DNA from: Thalassia testudinum
Lineage: Eukaryota; Streptophyta; Magnoliopsida; Alismatales; Hydrocharitaceae
Direction of reading: 5' to 3'
NCBI GenBank assembly: GCA_037157565.1
Contig: JAZHRO010000054.1
Span: forward strand, 21,203,501-21,267,500
DNA length: 64,000 nt
Numbering within the stretch: position 1 is the first letter of the stretch; every line of letters starts with the position of its first letter. The translations under genes were made by a program, and so were the position numbers. This document shows, piece by piece, positions 12,736 to 24,755 of this stretch. The notes under the pieces are model-generated. The model searched no databases. It was not told where the DNA came from and saw only the letters and a list, made by a program, of their open reading frames with translations.

Positions 12736-15700
12736 GTCAAATGAAGCTTTACAGTGTTTCATACATAAAATTTGTCGTGCATTCCATAGCCGAATGGTGT
12801 GGATTCCTAATTTTCGAAAGAGATTCGGATCCCATCGTTTTACCCGGTAAACTGGTGTAATGGAGAGGTTTGTCGTACTGACATCAAAATAACAATAGCT
12901 GTGCATACCAGGATTATAAAATTAGCTATAGGTAGTTAATTGATTTTCTATAGTTTATTACCACGGTTATTGTTTTGTCCTAGTAGTCCAAACCCTGTTG
13001 TGTTCTACTTCCATTATCGACGAAGAGGAAAAGGCTGAGGAATTAGAAAACTATAATACGTTTTCTATTCATGATCTTTGTGACCTTTTTTACGATCAAA
13101 AGCTTGGTATATCCAGGTGTATAGCTTATCTATGGTAGATTGGTTGCTATGTAGTGCAGAAATTCAAGTTTACTTAAACAATGAATTTATAGAGTTCAGA
13201 TGCCAATGGGATTGGCAATCTATTCCCTATAGTTTTATTCCAAAATAAAAGGGCTCCTAAGATCCCATTTGGTGGCAGCTTAAGGTGAGGCTAAACATCC
13301 TAAATGCTATAACATATGAACATTAAAGAGGTATTATTTCCTCTTATCACATCTATCATTGTTTACTGCATTTAATGCATCTACCCTTATTAATCTACTT
13401 AGGTGCATTATATCTATTCTTCACTAACTACATCTACCTCCACTAACCTATTCCTACCCATCACATCTCCCTCTACTAATACTTGTACTTATTACATTTA
13501 TCCCACTAATCAATCACTTATCCCACAATTTCTAAACCTTAGGACTTCCTTAATTTTATTCAATTTTAAACCCTTGACTTCTACCAGGCAAGGCCTAAGG
13601 GCTTACAAAGATCTTGCACATCTAGCAAAAAGAAGGCAAGGAAAAGATGTACAAAGTGCAATTTAGGACCTCTACCCCACCCCAGCGAAACCAAAGACGA
13701 TTGTAGCCAACTCCCTTTATTGGAGTCCTTGACCAGCCTAAGAGAGTTGGTTGGGCACCCATTTTTCGTTGTTTCTTCCATCTTCACACTTATGGTAGAG
13801 ATTTCACTTTTTTGTATTCAACCCTTATCGCAATGACCTTCATCATTTTTGCCACCTCCCTGTGGTTGATCTTCCATCCATCAGCCTCCAAGCTCATGCT
13901 TCTTTAACTTCCATTGTTGTCTACTTAGTGGTGTGCTTTGATGTGGTTGCTTATGGTGGAAGCATCGATCATATATTGCTCTGTTACTAGTCATGGCCTC
14001 CACTCTAACATAGGACTCGCTCCTACCTTGGTCATCTTTGCCCTACATCCTTGAAGGCATCAACCACCTTTCGATAAAATTGGGTATTGGTCACCCACTT
14101 TGAGTTGGTTTGGTGTGGAGATGCCAAGCATGTGTCCTCCACCTTCATCCCTTGACATTGTCGTGTCTTGCTCTTCACTCCATCTCTCGACTCATTTAGC
14201 ATTCCTCCTCAACGTTGCTTTTTTGCTTTATTAATTTATCTTCCTTGAGTTCATGGTAAAGCGGGTTGTGAAGGTAGCTAGGGCCTTGAATGAGTTCCTC
14301 TTCTCTTCTTGTCATGGCTAGATTTTCGAGCACAAATTTGGATCTTTTGTCTATGCTTATTGTCAAATGGTTGGACATGGAGTTCGATGTAGGTTTCTTG
14401 TGCTTGGTTGCACTTTTGCATGGTTGAGGTTGGTATTAAACCGAGCTTGTTGTTGAGGATTGATTGGTTATGGTGATTTGCGTGAGTCTCATTGTTTACC
14501 CCCATGGCCATGTCTTTGCGATCTTGTTTGATGCTGTCATTATATATGACCAAGTTTTGGTGAACTCATTTTGGCTGCCAGCTTCAATGATATTGTTGAC
14601 ATTTAATGGTATGAAGCAATTGCTTCGTATTGCTACGAGTTGTGTTCTAAGGACATTTGGTTTTAGATTTTTGTTTTTATTTTATGCTAAACAGTAAAGA
14701 AATGTACGTCTCCCGCTCAACAAAATACATTGGTATATTTTAATTTTCAATCATTGTTTTGAAAGTTATTTTGGTGTAGTTTTGGTGTACCTCCATTTTA
14801 AAGTTTCCTTATTTGATAAAGTGTATCTTTTCTCCCTCTCCTAAGGGGGAGCATTGGTTGTCTTCCCTTCCTACCCCGTTAGGGTTGCTTTCCTTTCAAA
14901 TTGTCTCATTTCCATTGATGGAGTTCCTTAGTTTTAAAATTAAAAAAGCAACAAGAAGGCAGGGTCATGTTAAACCTACTTTAAAAAACATCGCATCCAC
15001 ATCAAAACTTTCAAAGTAACAAAGGTTCTTGAGCAAGGGAGTTTAATGGCGGTGAGAAGGTGATTCCTTCAAGTTTCTTATAAGGTGCAAGTTTCTTAGA
15101 AAGTCTTTCAAAAACCAACTTAATTGAGGCTGCAAGAAAAGGTAAGATTTCGGTAATGAAGTTATGTAAATTGTCGGTCTCAAAATATTTCAAAAGGAAG
15201 TTTTTGTAAAAATTTTGTTGGATCCTTCTTTCTAAATGAAACTAGAAATTGTAGCAAGAGCAAATTGCAAGGAATTAGAGGTTTTCATTTGATAGGAGTT
15301 TTTGAACCAATCTAAGGAAGGAGGGTTATCAGAAGGAGAGTTTATATAATGTAGTGTTTGAACCGTAAAAATATAAACGGTGAAAAAATGACGTTTTTTT
15401 TTTTTTTTTGTCTTGTAAACCGCACATCTATAGCAGAAACGGGAACAATATAGAAATCCTTATTTTTCAAAGTCTCTCTCTAAAGAGGGCTTAAAAGGGA
15501 TTTGGACAAGATTGATGTTCTCATTGTAATTTGTTGCAAGTAATCTACACCAAATAGCTTAATCATTATTTTGGATTCCCCAGAGGTTCCAAAAGAGAAC
15601 AGGACCACGTTAAAGAGTTTCAAATTTAATGTTCTTCAATCATGGTTCCTTTTTGGTTACAGATTTGATCCCAATTTATAGAATTGTATCTGTGTATTTT

Positions 15701-15879
15701 TTTTTGTCCCTTCCCAAACAATTTTTTTTCTTATTCTTATATTCTTTGACGATTATTGGCCGGCAAAGTTAAGTTGGCTAAGTAGTAGATTAGGAGGAAC
15801 GTAAGGCAAGACTTTAGATGTTAACCTAGGCAGGTAAATATGGCTGTACTATGTTTTTGTAGTTTTTTTTTCCCAGCTT
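12736..15879. other. Intergenic DNA without a supported gene
   Basis: No reading frame shows recognisable domains or sustained coding character. The stretch around 13255-13600 is pyrimidine-rich on the plus strand with TTAATCTACTTA-like simple sequence. A T run of 16 lies at about 15395-15410. The minus strand between 15000 and 15880 may be further decayed LINE sequence continuing from the RT fragment to the right, but I could not match motifs. Confidence 0.4.
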
Positions 15880-16390
15880 CTCCACTGTTGGATTCCAAGT
15901 TTGACTTGTACAAACATTTTCGGGAGAGAGAAAGTCCCATTAAAGGACAGGGAAGCTTGTCGGAGAACAATTAAGCATATTTTAGCAAAACGTCGAACCT
16001 CGTCATGTGAAAGAATGGCAGGGATGCATGTTGGTTTGTCCAGATTTATCCTGAAGCTCGAGAAGTGGGAGAAGTTCGTAAGTAAATTTTAGAAATTATG
16101 TCCGTCTGCATCATCGGCCTCCGGAAGGAAGAAGGACATCATCTGCAAACGGGATATTTCCCATGTGAAGGTTTGATCAATTATTTTTATAGCCTCTCAA
16201 ATATATTATTCTTGATAGCCAAGGGTATATTATTCCATCCAAGGTAGACAAGGCACTAATAAAGAGGAGTGGCGAGAGTAGATCCCCTATCTCACATCTA
16301 TGGTTGGTTTGAAAGATTTGGTATGGCGGCGGAGGTAACAGCGAAAATGGCTTGTATCCTCCAACGAAAGTACTGCCACATCCCATATTA
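15880..16390 (-). pseudogene. Decayed LINE (non-LTR) reverse transcriptase fragment
   Basis: On the minus strand, frame 16386-16177 contains EIGDLLSPLLFISALSTL, matching the plant LINE RT motif RQGDPLSPLLFI. Further along, in another frame at about 16165-16130, is GNIPFADDVLL, the LINE version of the YxDD catalytic box, followed by NFSHFSSFRINLDKPTCIP, matching the conserved segment after it (VSGLRINLDKS). Motif order and spacing fit an L1-type RT broken by frameshifts and stops. No poly(A) end or endonuclease domain was found. Confidence 0.7.
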
Positions 16391-17130
16391 GACAGGGATT
16401 TTAGGATAAATGGATGGGATTTTAATCTTCTATTTATATCTGGATTTTAAATGGATATAAATTCAGATTTAATAGTATCCACTGTAATTTGAGAGAAATT
16501 TTGCACGTACGTACCTCACCTATTTATGAATATATGATATGTGAAAGAATCCAAACGAGTCATGTAACCATCTTTACAATATCATGGTAAATATATGATA
16601 TGCATTCTCCTTTTGTGGATTAAGTTTCTCTAATTTTTCTTTGCGTCTCCTGTATCAAGTATTTTTCCTTTAATTAAAAGTTAATTTTTGCAACAAAAAA
16701 AAATGATATATGAAAGTTGCAAATATCCTCACTTTCCTTGCAATCTTAATGGTCTCTCTCGAAAGGGGGAAAAAAAGAAATCACTCATGTCATGTGACCA
16801 ATTATCCATGTATGTTTGCAAACCAAGACCTCTCTACTCGAGAACGCTCCGTCCAAATCACTCCCAATCCCCATTATTGCTTTCAAATGCTAAGTATAAT
16901 TTGAATGCGGATGATACGTATTCAGATTCCCAAGCGATCAGATTTAGATATATCCACTCAAATGCGAATTTGAATTCCAGACTTTACATCTGACGGATCT
17001 CGGATAAAAAATGGATGCGGATTTGGATATCAAGTTATCTTCTCCAATTAAAGGTGTATGTATGCTTTCCATAATTGCAACAAAACAATATGCAGTATCA
17101 GGGAGGAAGGCACATAGTGATTGAGGTATT
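16391..17130. other. Intergenic DNA with GGATTTGGATATC-like simple repeats
   Basis: Contains scattered imperfect ATGGATGCGGATTTGGATATC-type units (16430-16480 and 16905-17045), a short-period repeat style common between plant genes. No supported gene. Confidence 0.4.
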
Positions 17131-17134
17131 TTTC

Positions 17135-17650
17135 ACTTATTTAAGATTCGTTCGTTGGGACGTATGCGTTTTTAGAACACCACTGCCTTTAAGAACCTAT
17201 CTTTTTAAGATGCGCTCCTTATTGGGGCATATGTATTTTGACAACGTTGCTCCCTTTAAGATTCTATCCAGGTTTACATCAATGGGCTTGCATCGGTGGG
17301 TTTATTAGTTCGCATGCTTTCCTTTCTCACAATTGGCGATATCCCATTCGCATTATCCCAACTAATGGACAGAAGTGCCCGTATGATGTTGTCATTATCT
17401 GTCTTTTTAAGTGGTTTGGCTTCCGTGGTTCATGAGCATCGTACGGTTGCATCTCATTGTGGTTGCAAGGGTTTAAGCACAACGGCCAATTAGGTTGGAA
17501 GTTCCACGAGTATGTATTCCTCTTAAGGTAAACCATTGACATTTTTCTAGCTAATCGACGAAAGTGCCCCTACTATGTTGTCATTATCTGTTTTTATGTG
17601 ATTTGGTTTCTGCGGTTCATGATTTTCCTACCGTTGCATCTCCTTTGGAA
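17135..17650. repeat. Imperfect local duplications
   Basis: A segment of about 97 bp at 17358-17456 recurs at about 17550-17645, sharing GAAGTGCCC, TGTTGTCATTATCTGT, GTGGTTTGGCTTC-like and GGTTGCATCTC blocks. A shorter pair (about 60 bp, ending CCTTTAAG followed by CTATC) lies at 17140-17195 and 17210-17270. Together they suggest an old complex tandem duplication. No coding potential was recognised. Confidence 0.6.
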
Positions 17651-19590
17651 AATCCACGATTGTGATAAATCTGATAACATGCCCACCTACTTTCGTATTC
17701 TCTCTCGTATGTGTGTGAATTTGAGCGTTCAGTTCATCAGATATCTTAGAGGTTTTTGGGCCTCATCTACAATTGGTCATGGACCCACATTATCCGTCCA
17801 GGTTAAACCCCATGACGGACAGAGTTTCTAAGCAGTTTTTGTTCTAAAGTTGAGCAAGGATCGGCCTGGCCCATCTCAAAGCCCAGCCACCAGCTTCGGC
17901 CCAGACACTAGTTTCGGGGTTGTGCTGAGAGTTGGGCTCATCATTAAATGGGCTGGGCTAGAGCCTATGGCAGTCCAAGATTGGAGAGACACAAGCATGA
18001 CCCACTAAGGGTGGTTGCTGTACAAACATATGTGTGCATGCATGCATCTACCTGTGTATGTATAAAATGATTTCATGATTAATTCGAACTACAACTTCAC
18101 CTACAGGCCACAATGACCAACATATAAATAGTCCACGGTCCCACTGCATGCACAATCATTACACCACCATACAAGAAAACAAAACAAAGAAAAAAATTTA
18201 TCACAATAACTTGATTTCGATTTCGGTTGAAGAAATTCTTGTTAATTCTATCCTTTAGTTAACTTGGATGCTTGGTAATAAAATGATATATCACTTTCTT
18301 TTTGCATAATAAATAGGTTAATTGACCCAGCCCGAGCTCAAATGTTTGAGTCGTACATGAATTTAGACCAAGCTTTTACAAATTAATTATTCATGAACTT
18401 ACCCTGGGGCTCGACCATGTGCTCAACCCTACTGCTCACCAACACATAAATTAATGTAACATGTAGTGCAGATTGGCTATTTGAGTTTATCAAGCATATT
18501 TAAAGAATGGCTTTATATACTTTTCGATAAGCTTTTTCACGTTTTTCTGGCAATTCCTTGTTGCCCCCCATATCGCCATTCCATTCCATTTCTTTCTCCA
18601 ACCTTTTCCATTTATGTCTCCAACCATTTCTCCTAGTATCAAAATAACATGGTACCAACTCATATATAGAACGACTCAAGTCATTCTTAATCATAATTGG
18701 GTTCCGACACTGGTTAGGGTTGCTAGGTCCTCCACGAATACCAGCCTGTCTAGTTCTTGATCTCGTGTAGCAAATGCCTAATTATTTTTTATTAATGAAA
18801 TTAAGTTGCCTTCTTTTGAAGCATCATCCATGTAGCAATGCGTGTATTACATCATTCTTAAAAGGTCTCAAAGTCAATTTTTGTGGAATAGATAAGAAGG
18901 AAAAGGCTTCTAAAACGTTATACTTCTCAACTTAGTTGTTATCGCCTACATCATTTTCTAGTCAATTGGACAGCATGGAAGAAATAATCTCAGCACATCG
19001 CTAATATTATCTCTTACTGCACATTTCTTGGAAAATGTTAGGTTATATCCACTTTCTCCTTTTCATTTTTTCTTCAAACCGAAGGGAGTACATTGGCGGA
19101 CGTAAAGACCTCGAGTCCTCAACCTTGATCAAAGTCTAATTGAGAGACCTAACCTCGCAGAGTATTGAAATCTCCGAGTAGATAAAAGTTAAATCACCGA
19201 AACTGATTAATACAACCTCTAAACCAACTCTTAATAGTTCCATTGTTTATTATTTGCTTTTGAATTTTGGGGACTAATTTTAGAGGTGTTGATGCATGCA
19301 TATAGGTTCCTAAATCATGGTTGACAAAGAGGATGTTATTGTTATAAATGCCTATAGTTGTTTTTTAAGCGTTACTACTGAATTAGATTTATCTTTATGG
19401 TTGCGTCCTGTTGAGAACCATTATCCGCAAATGCAAATGATGACATAAAGAGGAAGAAATTGTTGTGAAAACAAAATCCTAAATGCACCTCCAATGTTTT
19501 ATTTACTGAAATTACCCCCATTTAATCTGGATATTTACATAAAATTTTTGATCGGGGAGGAATTATATATCCGCACACATCAATATAATG
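17651..19590. other. Intergenic DNA without a supported gene
   Basis: No recognisable coding, RNA or terminal-repeat structure. A GGCCCAG/GGGCTGGGC-rich patch at about 17855-17970 resembles the patch near 3.6 kb. Confidence 0.4.
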
Positions 19591-19596
19591 TAAGGA

Positions 19597-19655
19597 TAAG
19601 ATTCAAACCTAAATCTCTTTTATGGAAGTTAGAACCTACACCTTGATGAGCTATT
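19597..19655 (-). repeat. tRNA-like SINE head or tRNA relic
   Basis: On the minus strand a box A-like sequence (TAGCTCATCAAGG, 19653-19641) is followed 31 bases later by a box B-like GGTTTGAATCT (19609-19599), the internal RNA polymerase III promoter layout of tRNAs and tRNA-derived SINEs. The intervening sequence does not fold as a full cloverleaf by eye, so it is a relic or SINE head, not a working tRNA gene. Confidence 0.45.
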
Positions 19656-19762
19656 TATACAAATTTCCATCGTAGGAGTGCATCTAGCTGTGACAACTGA
19701 ACATAACATAATTAAAATGCCACAGCACTTAGCACTCAATTATCTATAGTTCAAGCCACTAA

Positions 19763-19855
19763 AGGATTAACTTAATGGTAAAGTGCTTTATTGGCATTCA
19801 AGATATCATGGGTTTAAATTTTATACCTATCATATTTACCTAAAAAAAAAAAAAA
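19763..19855 (+). mobile_element. tRNA-derived SINE-like element with A tail
   Basis: A tRNA-like head (GGATTAACTTAATGGTAAAG, 19764-19783, box A region) is followed by GATATCATGGGTTTAAATTT (decayed box B), a short tail, and a run of 14 A (19842-19855). Head plus A tail is the SINE layout. The body is very short (about 90 bp in total), so it may be a truncated or simple tRNA retropseudogene. Confidence 0.5.
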
Positions 19856-20162
19856 GGAAAACTATAGTTGAAGACTCCCTGTACCGTCCAATCTTATGGT
19901 TCTTTCCACTTTTCTGCTTGTGTGCGCTCCCAACATCAAGGTAGCTTATCTTTAATAGAATGCTGGGCTTGGCATTATTCTTAATTTCTCACCGTGGGAT
20001 CCGCTCCTTGCGGCCTGCCATATAGATCACGTGAGCTTTTGCAGAATTTTCCCCTCAATGACGTTTGAGGACCTGAAGAAAAAATGTTTTTCAAGAGAAA
20101 AAATAGCAAGAGAGAAGAGGCAATTTTTCGTGGGACGCTCTCTTCCTTTATTATAAAAGGAA

Positions 20163-20323
20163 AATATTTGGCGCATCGAAGATCTCACTAAAGATTTCAA
20201 ACCGGGTGCATCTCAACCTTCGGATGAATTGGCATGGATCCTCATGTGCCGATTCATCTTCATCCTATGGTAAGGGTTACCTCAGGTGAGATCTTTAGTG
20301 AAATTTCAGATGCATCAAATATT
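20163..20323. mobile_element. Foldback MITE, about 161 bp
   Basis: Both ends are inverted copies: AATATTTGGCGCATC at the left (20163-20177) and the complement of AATATTTGATGCATC at the right (20323-20309). The arms continue as near-complements inward (GATCTCACTAAAGATTTC against its partner CACTAAAGATCTCAC), and the centre is GATGAATTGGCATG against CATGTGCCGATTCATC. The whole unit would fold into one long imperfect hairpin. There is no coding capacity. Flanks are too AT-rich to assign the target duplication. Confidence 0.75.
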
Positions 20324-21170
20324 ATCCCTGTATCTACCATAGTCCAATACAAGCAGGATCATTTCTAAAATTTTACTTTTACCACATTGTTCATCGATTT
20401 GGTTAGCTTGGATTTGAAACCATCACTGCTGCAAAACAAAACTCTGACACCGAATAGCATTCCACTCCCATTTGAGTAAACTAATTAGCACGATTTCATG
20501 AGGAAATGACATCATAATCTTAATTATTGGTTTTGCCCTGATTAACACCGTCCTCAATTCCAACACAATGTTTGTGAAGTAGACTCATAGTGCCATGAGC
20601 ATAAATATATGTGTACGATATTACGTAGAGCCACATGCAGGAACAATTCTCCATTTGGCATCTACCTCTGCTACGTTGGAAACAGAGAAACGTTGCCTGT
20701 CTCGAACTCCCTCCATTAAGAGATCTGTTGCACTATAGAATTACTACTCTACGTAAAATAGTCTCTCTTATTTCAATGCATCAGTGTACCCTAGGATTAA
20801 TTGTCGATATTGATATTGAATGAAGCTGCAATCTTGAAGGGCATGGCTTAAACCCAAGTCACAATCCGAAACTTACTAAAACCCTTGCACCCTTGCATCT
20901 GGTCCAACTTATAGGTTTACTTTAGTGGATTTTTGTTATATCTAAGAGCATTTAATTTGTAAGTTGAAGGATGATTGTGAGCATGCATTACCTAAGAAAT
21001 TAGTTAAGCGTGTTTTGACATTCCTGCTTAATTGATGTACATTGCATGTATACGGTAATTAACATATGATCATTTATTGACATTTTCCTACAGGAATTAA
21101 TTAGGGTCAAGATTTGAAAGAATATTCTAACATTTGAGTTTGCCAATTAAAAGGCAAGGAAATCAACTTG
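20324..21170. other. Intergenic DNA without a supported gene
   Basis: AT-rich, no coding or structural feature recognised. Confidence 0.4.
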
Positions 21171-21174
21171 GAAT

Positions 21175-21797
21175 ATCTCTTAAAGCTTGCCTTATTTGAG
21201 CCCATGTGTTTTTGACACCAATCATCAAAATGGTATCTCCTCTCTAATCCCTCTCTGATTCCTTCCCCACAATCTATTGACATAGTCAAGCATTTCCTTT
21301 CTTGGTCCTACAAAAAAATCAACCTCCATTCCTTTCCAATTTGGGAGACCCATGGACAAAAACAAAAGAGGACCCCCCCCCCCTCCTCAAGGTCCATCTT
21401 CCTCCCTACGTAGGGAGAGATTACTCTCCTCCACCATCTCCTTCCCCAAGCACTCGACAGAGATCCACAACCGCGAGCCTCCATCCTCGACCGCGACTTT
21501 CCACTACTGCGAACCTCTCATTACCACACCCTCGACAGTCCATAACCGCGGTCGGCGGTGACAGCGTCGACGCCACCACCATGATCCGCCTCGACGTTCA
21601 TCACCGCGCTTTATCTCCTTACTGCAACTACGAGATCATCACAGTGTCTCATCTCCTTAAGCGGGATCATCACCGCGGCCTCCAATAACATTGCGCTCCT
21701 CCTCACTGCTGTCAGCATCCTCGCGCGGCCACACCCTCCCAACACACGACTTCCTTATGCCCTCGACTGCTCTCCTAGCATGGATGGCAGCAAGTAT
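21175..21797. repeat. Dispersed repeat R, copy 1, left arm
   Basis: Sequence from GCCTTATTTGAGCCCA onward recurs with high similarity at 50024-50550: for example AAATGGTATCTCCTCT, CATAGTCAAGCATTTC, AATCAACCTCCATTCC and a CACCGC-rich part with the same order. It is C-rich, with CCGCG/CACCAC motifs, and has frames such as 21302-21688 that are proline/arginine-rich and differ between the copies, so it is unlikely to be a gene. It is cut at 21797 by LTR element A and resumes at 31754. The class of R is unknown. Confidence 0.75.
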
Positions 21798-23828
21798 TGA
21801 TTGCACAGCAATCATAGGTCCTAATCAACCTAAATAATGTTTGAACCTATCTTAAATTGTAGATATTGCACTCATATCTTGCATATCATGCATTGCATCA
21901 GTCTATTTAGAATGAGATGAGATATCCTGCTAGTTAATGTTTTTTTTATTCCTATTTACAGATAATAAAGTGATCCAGGATGTAGATAGTGGAATAAAGC
22001 AATAAAGGAAGAAGAAGACTGATCCAGATAAGAGGAGTGAGGAGGATAGCCTTATCCCTATCCTTAGAAACCCTAGGACAACCTTCCCAAACTCAAAACA
22101 ACCTCCATTAGGACACCTTAGCCTCAAAACCCAAACATGGATAGCACTATACATGTTCCTATCCCTCTCCCAAACACTTAGGAACCAAAACCAACCTTAG
22201 AAAACATAAAACCCACTCTCCAGCACCTTTTAGGACGTCCAGACATCTGGCTGGACGTCTGATTTCTGCAGAATAACAATCTAAGAAGCCAAAACTCATA
22301 CTGACACAGAATTGGACGTCTAATTTAGTGTCCAGATGTCCAATTTTGTAGTATAAGACGTCTGACCACTATCCTGGATGTCTGATACTGCTGTCTGGTT
22401 CCTGATTTTGGTGTTGGAAGCCCTAGCTTGCCTATTTTGACCTAGGAACCCCACCGGACACCCTAGGAAACCTAAGTAGAGACCTCCTAAGCCTAGTCCA
22501 CTATCCATAGCCCTACTTGTCCTATCCCTAACCCAATTGAACCATCCCATACCTAATTGGGTGCATCTACAGTTGATTGGGTGCACCCGAGCCCAATTAG
22601 ATCCACCCAGGATCTAATTAACTCATACCTATTAGGGTTACCCTAGCCTAATCACATGTACACATCTAATTAGACTTGACCTAGACCTAATTAGGTTCAC
22701 TCCTACCCAATTAGACTTTCCTAAGCCTAATTAGGTCCACACCTACTTAATCTAGATTGACCCAACCTATTTAGCACCTAAACCTACCAAAACCCACAAC
22801 CTAGCCCTACGAAAAACACACACCCACACACACGCACACACCTTCCCATTTTACTCCCACCAAACCCATGCACACTCTCTTGGAAACCCTAAAAACTTGT
22901 GTCAAGCCTAGATCCAAAAATTGTGGCATTTGCTATTTTTGGAGCCACCAAAAGTGGCAACCAAATGGAGCCTTCCATAAGGGCAAAGGGAGAGCTACGA
23001 AATTGGACCATATCTGCATACACTCTCCCATCCATCCTCTCCACTCTAAACTTGCTTCCACCCTCCAAAATCTTAAGGCCGTTCTCCTCATCCTCCTCCA
23101 AGGCTCCATGGACGGCTAGCTAGAGAAGCTTCTCTCCAAAGCTTCAAGGACGGCCATTGGTAGAGAAAAGGAGCAACACCCTCCTCTCTCCACTTGGGTG
23201 CACTAGCCTTCATCTTCTTCTTCTTGGACGGCCATGAAGGCTCACCCATGGCCTCTTGTGGCCGGCCATCTCTTTTGGTAGGCGTGTAGATGGGTTTGCA
23301 TACCCAAGGTCTAGCCTACACCCTCACACAAGGCCGATGGCCCTAGTGGCAACTTTTCGGCGTGAGGGATTTTCTTCTATTTATATGCTTTCTAGTGTAG
23401 ATGATGTGTGGTAAATTTCTATGCATAAATAATGTTTCTTTGATTGATTGTCCTCATGTTTGCTTGCTTATATGACACTTTGGTTTGTTCACACCATGCA
23501 TGACCACCATGGCCTCATTTAGATGCACATAGTCACTTAGGTTTTTGCTAGTTTATCTAGATCTAGGTTTCAATTGGCTTTTTGAAATAAAAAAAATTAA
23601 AAACACAAAAAGACAAAAATAGTAGCTTAGGTTAGATTTAGGTTATAAAAGCCGATCCAAATCTCGATTCGCTTTCACGCCTCCCAGAGACGAACGACCG
23701 GGACTCAAGTTCTAAAAAGAATAAAGATCTAAGAGAGTTTCGTTATCACAAATATCTTTGACGAGTGGTTTTTCCGACTATACTACGATTTCCAACGATT
23801 TCGAAATACGTGATTTCCACGTCCGTCA
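21798..23828 (+). repeat. 5' LTR of element A
   Basis: Begins TGATTGCACAGC and ends CACGTCCGTCA. It matches 29724-31753 almost end to end. A cluster of GACGTC-type motifs lies at 22235-22392, with further interior CCTAATTAGG-like repeats at 22550-22770 and a TTTATATGC element at about 23385. The frame 22889-23123 is open in both LTRs but is non-coding LTR sequence. Confidence 0.9.
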
Positions 23829-23830
23829 AA

Positions 23831-23848
23831 TGGCGCCGTTGCCAGGGA
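23831..23848 (+). promoter_or_regulatory. Primer binding site of element A (tRNA-Asp type)
   Basis: TGGCGCCGTTGCCAGGGA starts two bases after the LTR. It complements the 3' end of plant tRNA-Asp with one mismatch in this stretch, and is the usual Athila primer site. Confidence 0.85.
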
Positions 23849-24755
23849 GGTAACACATGAGTTTAGATTTGAATTTGCTTAACTTCTGTTTGTTTTGATT
23901 GTAGGGTGTCAAGATGAGGATTTAAGCACACATCGACCCGTGGTGAAGACTGCAGGTATCTTCTTCGTCCTCTAGCTTATTGCTTCCTTAGGTTAGAAAA
24001 AAAAGAAAAAAAAAGGAAAAAAAATCTATATATAAATTCAAATTCAAAATTTCAGATCTGAATTAAAAAAAGAAAAAATCATTTTCTTTGGTGTGTGTTT
24101 TAACTTGGAGACTATTTAAACACACCAAAATCAGATTTGAAAATTCAGTCAGCAAATATTGATGACACCTTTTATTTGAAAAATTATCACTACAAAAATT
24201 TTAAAAATTCGCATAGTGGAAGAGGGTCAAAACAGTCTGCGCTCTGATTTTTTTATAAATTTAAACATTAATTCTGTCCTCTACATAAATTAGATATCTT
24301 TGAAATTTGTGGGGTTGGAAAGCCACTGAAACCTAGTTTTTTCTATGAATTTTCAAGAATTTTTGGATTTTTTCTGATACTGTTTCAAACTAAACTTCTC
24401 GCAGGGGGTCCATCTGGTCTGTTTGACCCCCTTGAACATAAAAATTCGTGAAAAATTGCACGAAATAGTAAAAATATTGAAAAAATATTCCCTGAAAAAT
24501 TTATTGAAAAATTAAGATGTCTACCAAATTTCATAATATTTTTCTTCAGTTATTGATTTTGGCAGTGATTTTAAGTCAGACTAAGTTCTGACTGTAGATT
24601 TTAGAGAAGCACAAACCCTAGGTAATTCACATTAGGGTTTAAATTTAGAGATTCAAAACAAACCTTTTTGAGCTTGATTTGGGTGTGATTACATGAGAAT
24701 GGATTTGATGTGAAGACTATCTCTTATCTTTATTCACATCTTCTCTCAAATATCC
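23849..24755 (+). other. Untranslated leader of element A
   Basis: About 0.9 kb of AT-rich leader between primer site and gag, with short A/G runs at 24000-24020 and no supported reading frame. Confidence 0.6.

Noticed and set aside
19763..19822. Functional tRNA gene
   Set aside because: Box B is decayed and no cloverleaf can be drawn by eye; the A tail points to a retroposed copy.
22889..23123. Small genes conserved between 22.9 kb and 30.8 kb
   Set aside because: Conservation is explained by the two LTRs of element A being recent copies of each other.
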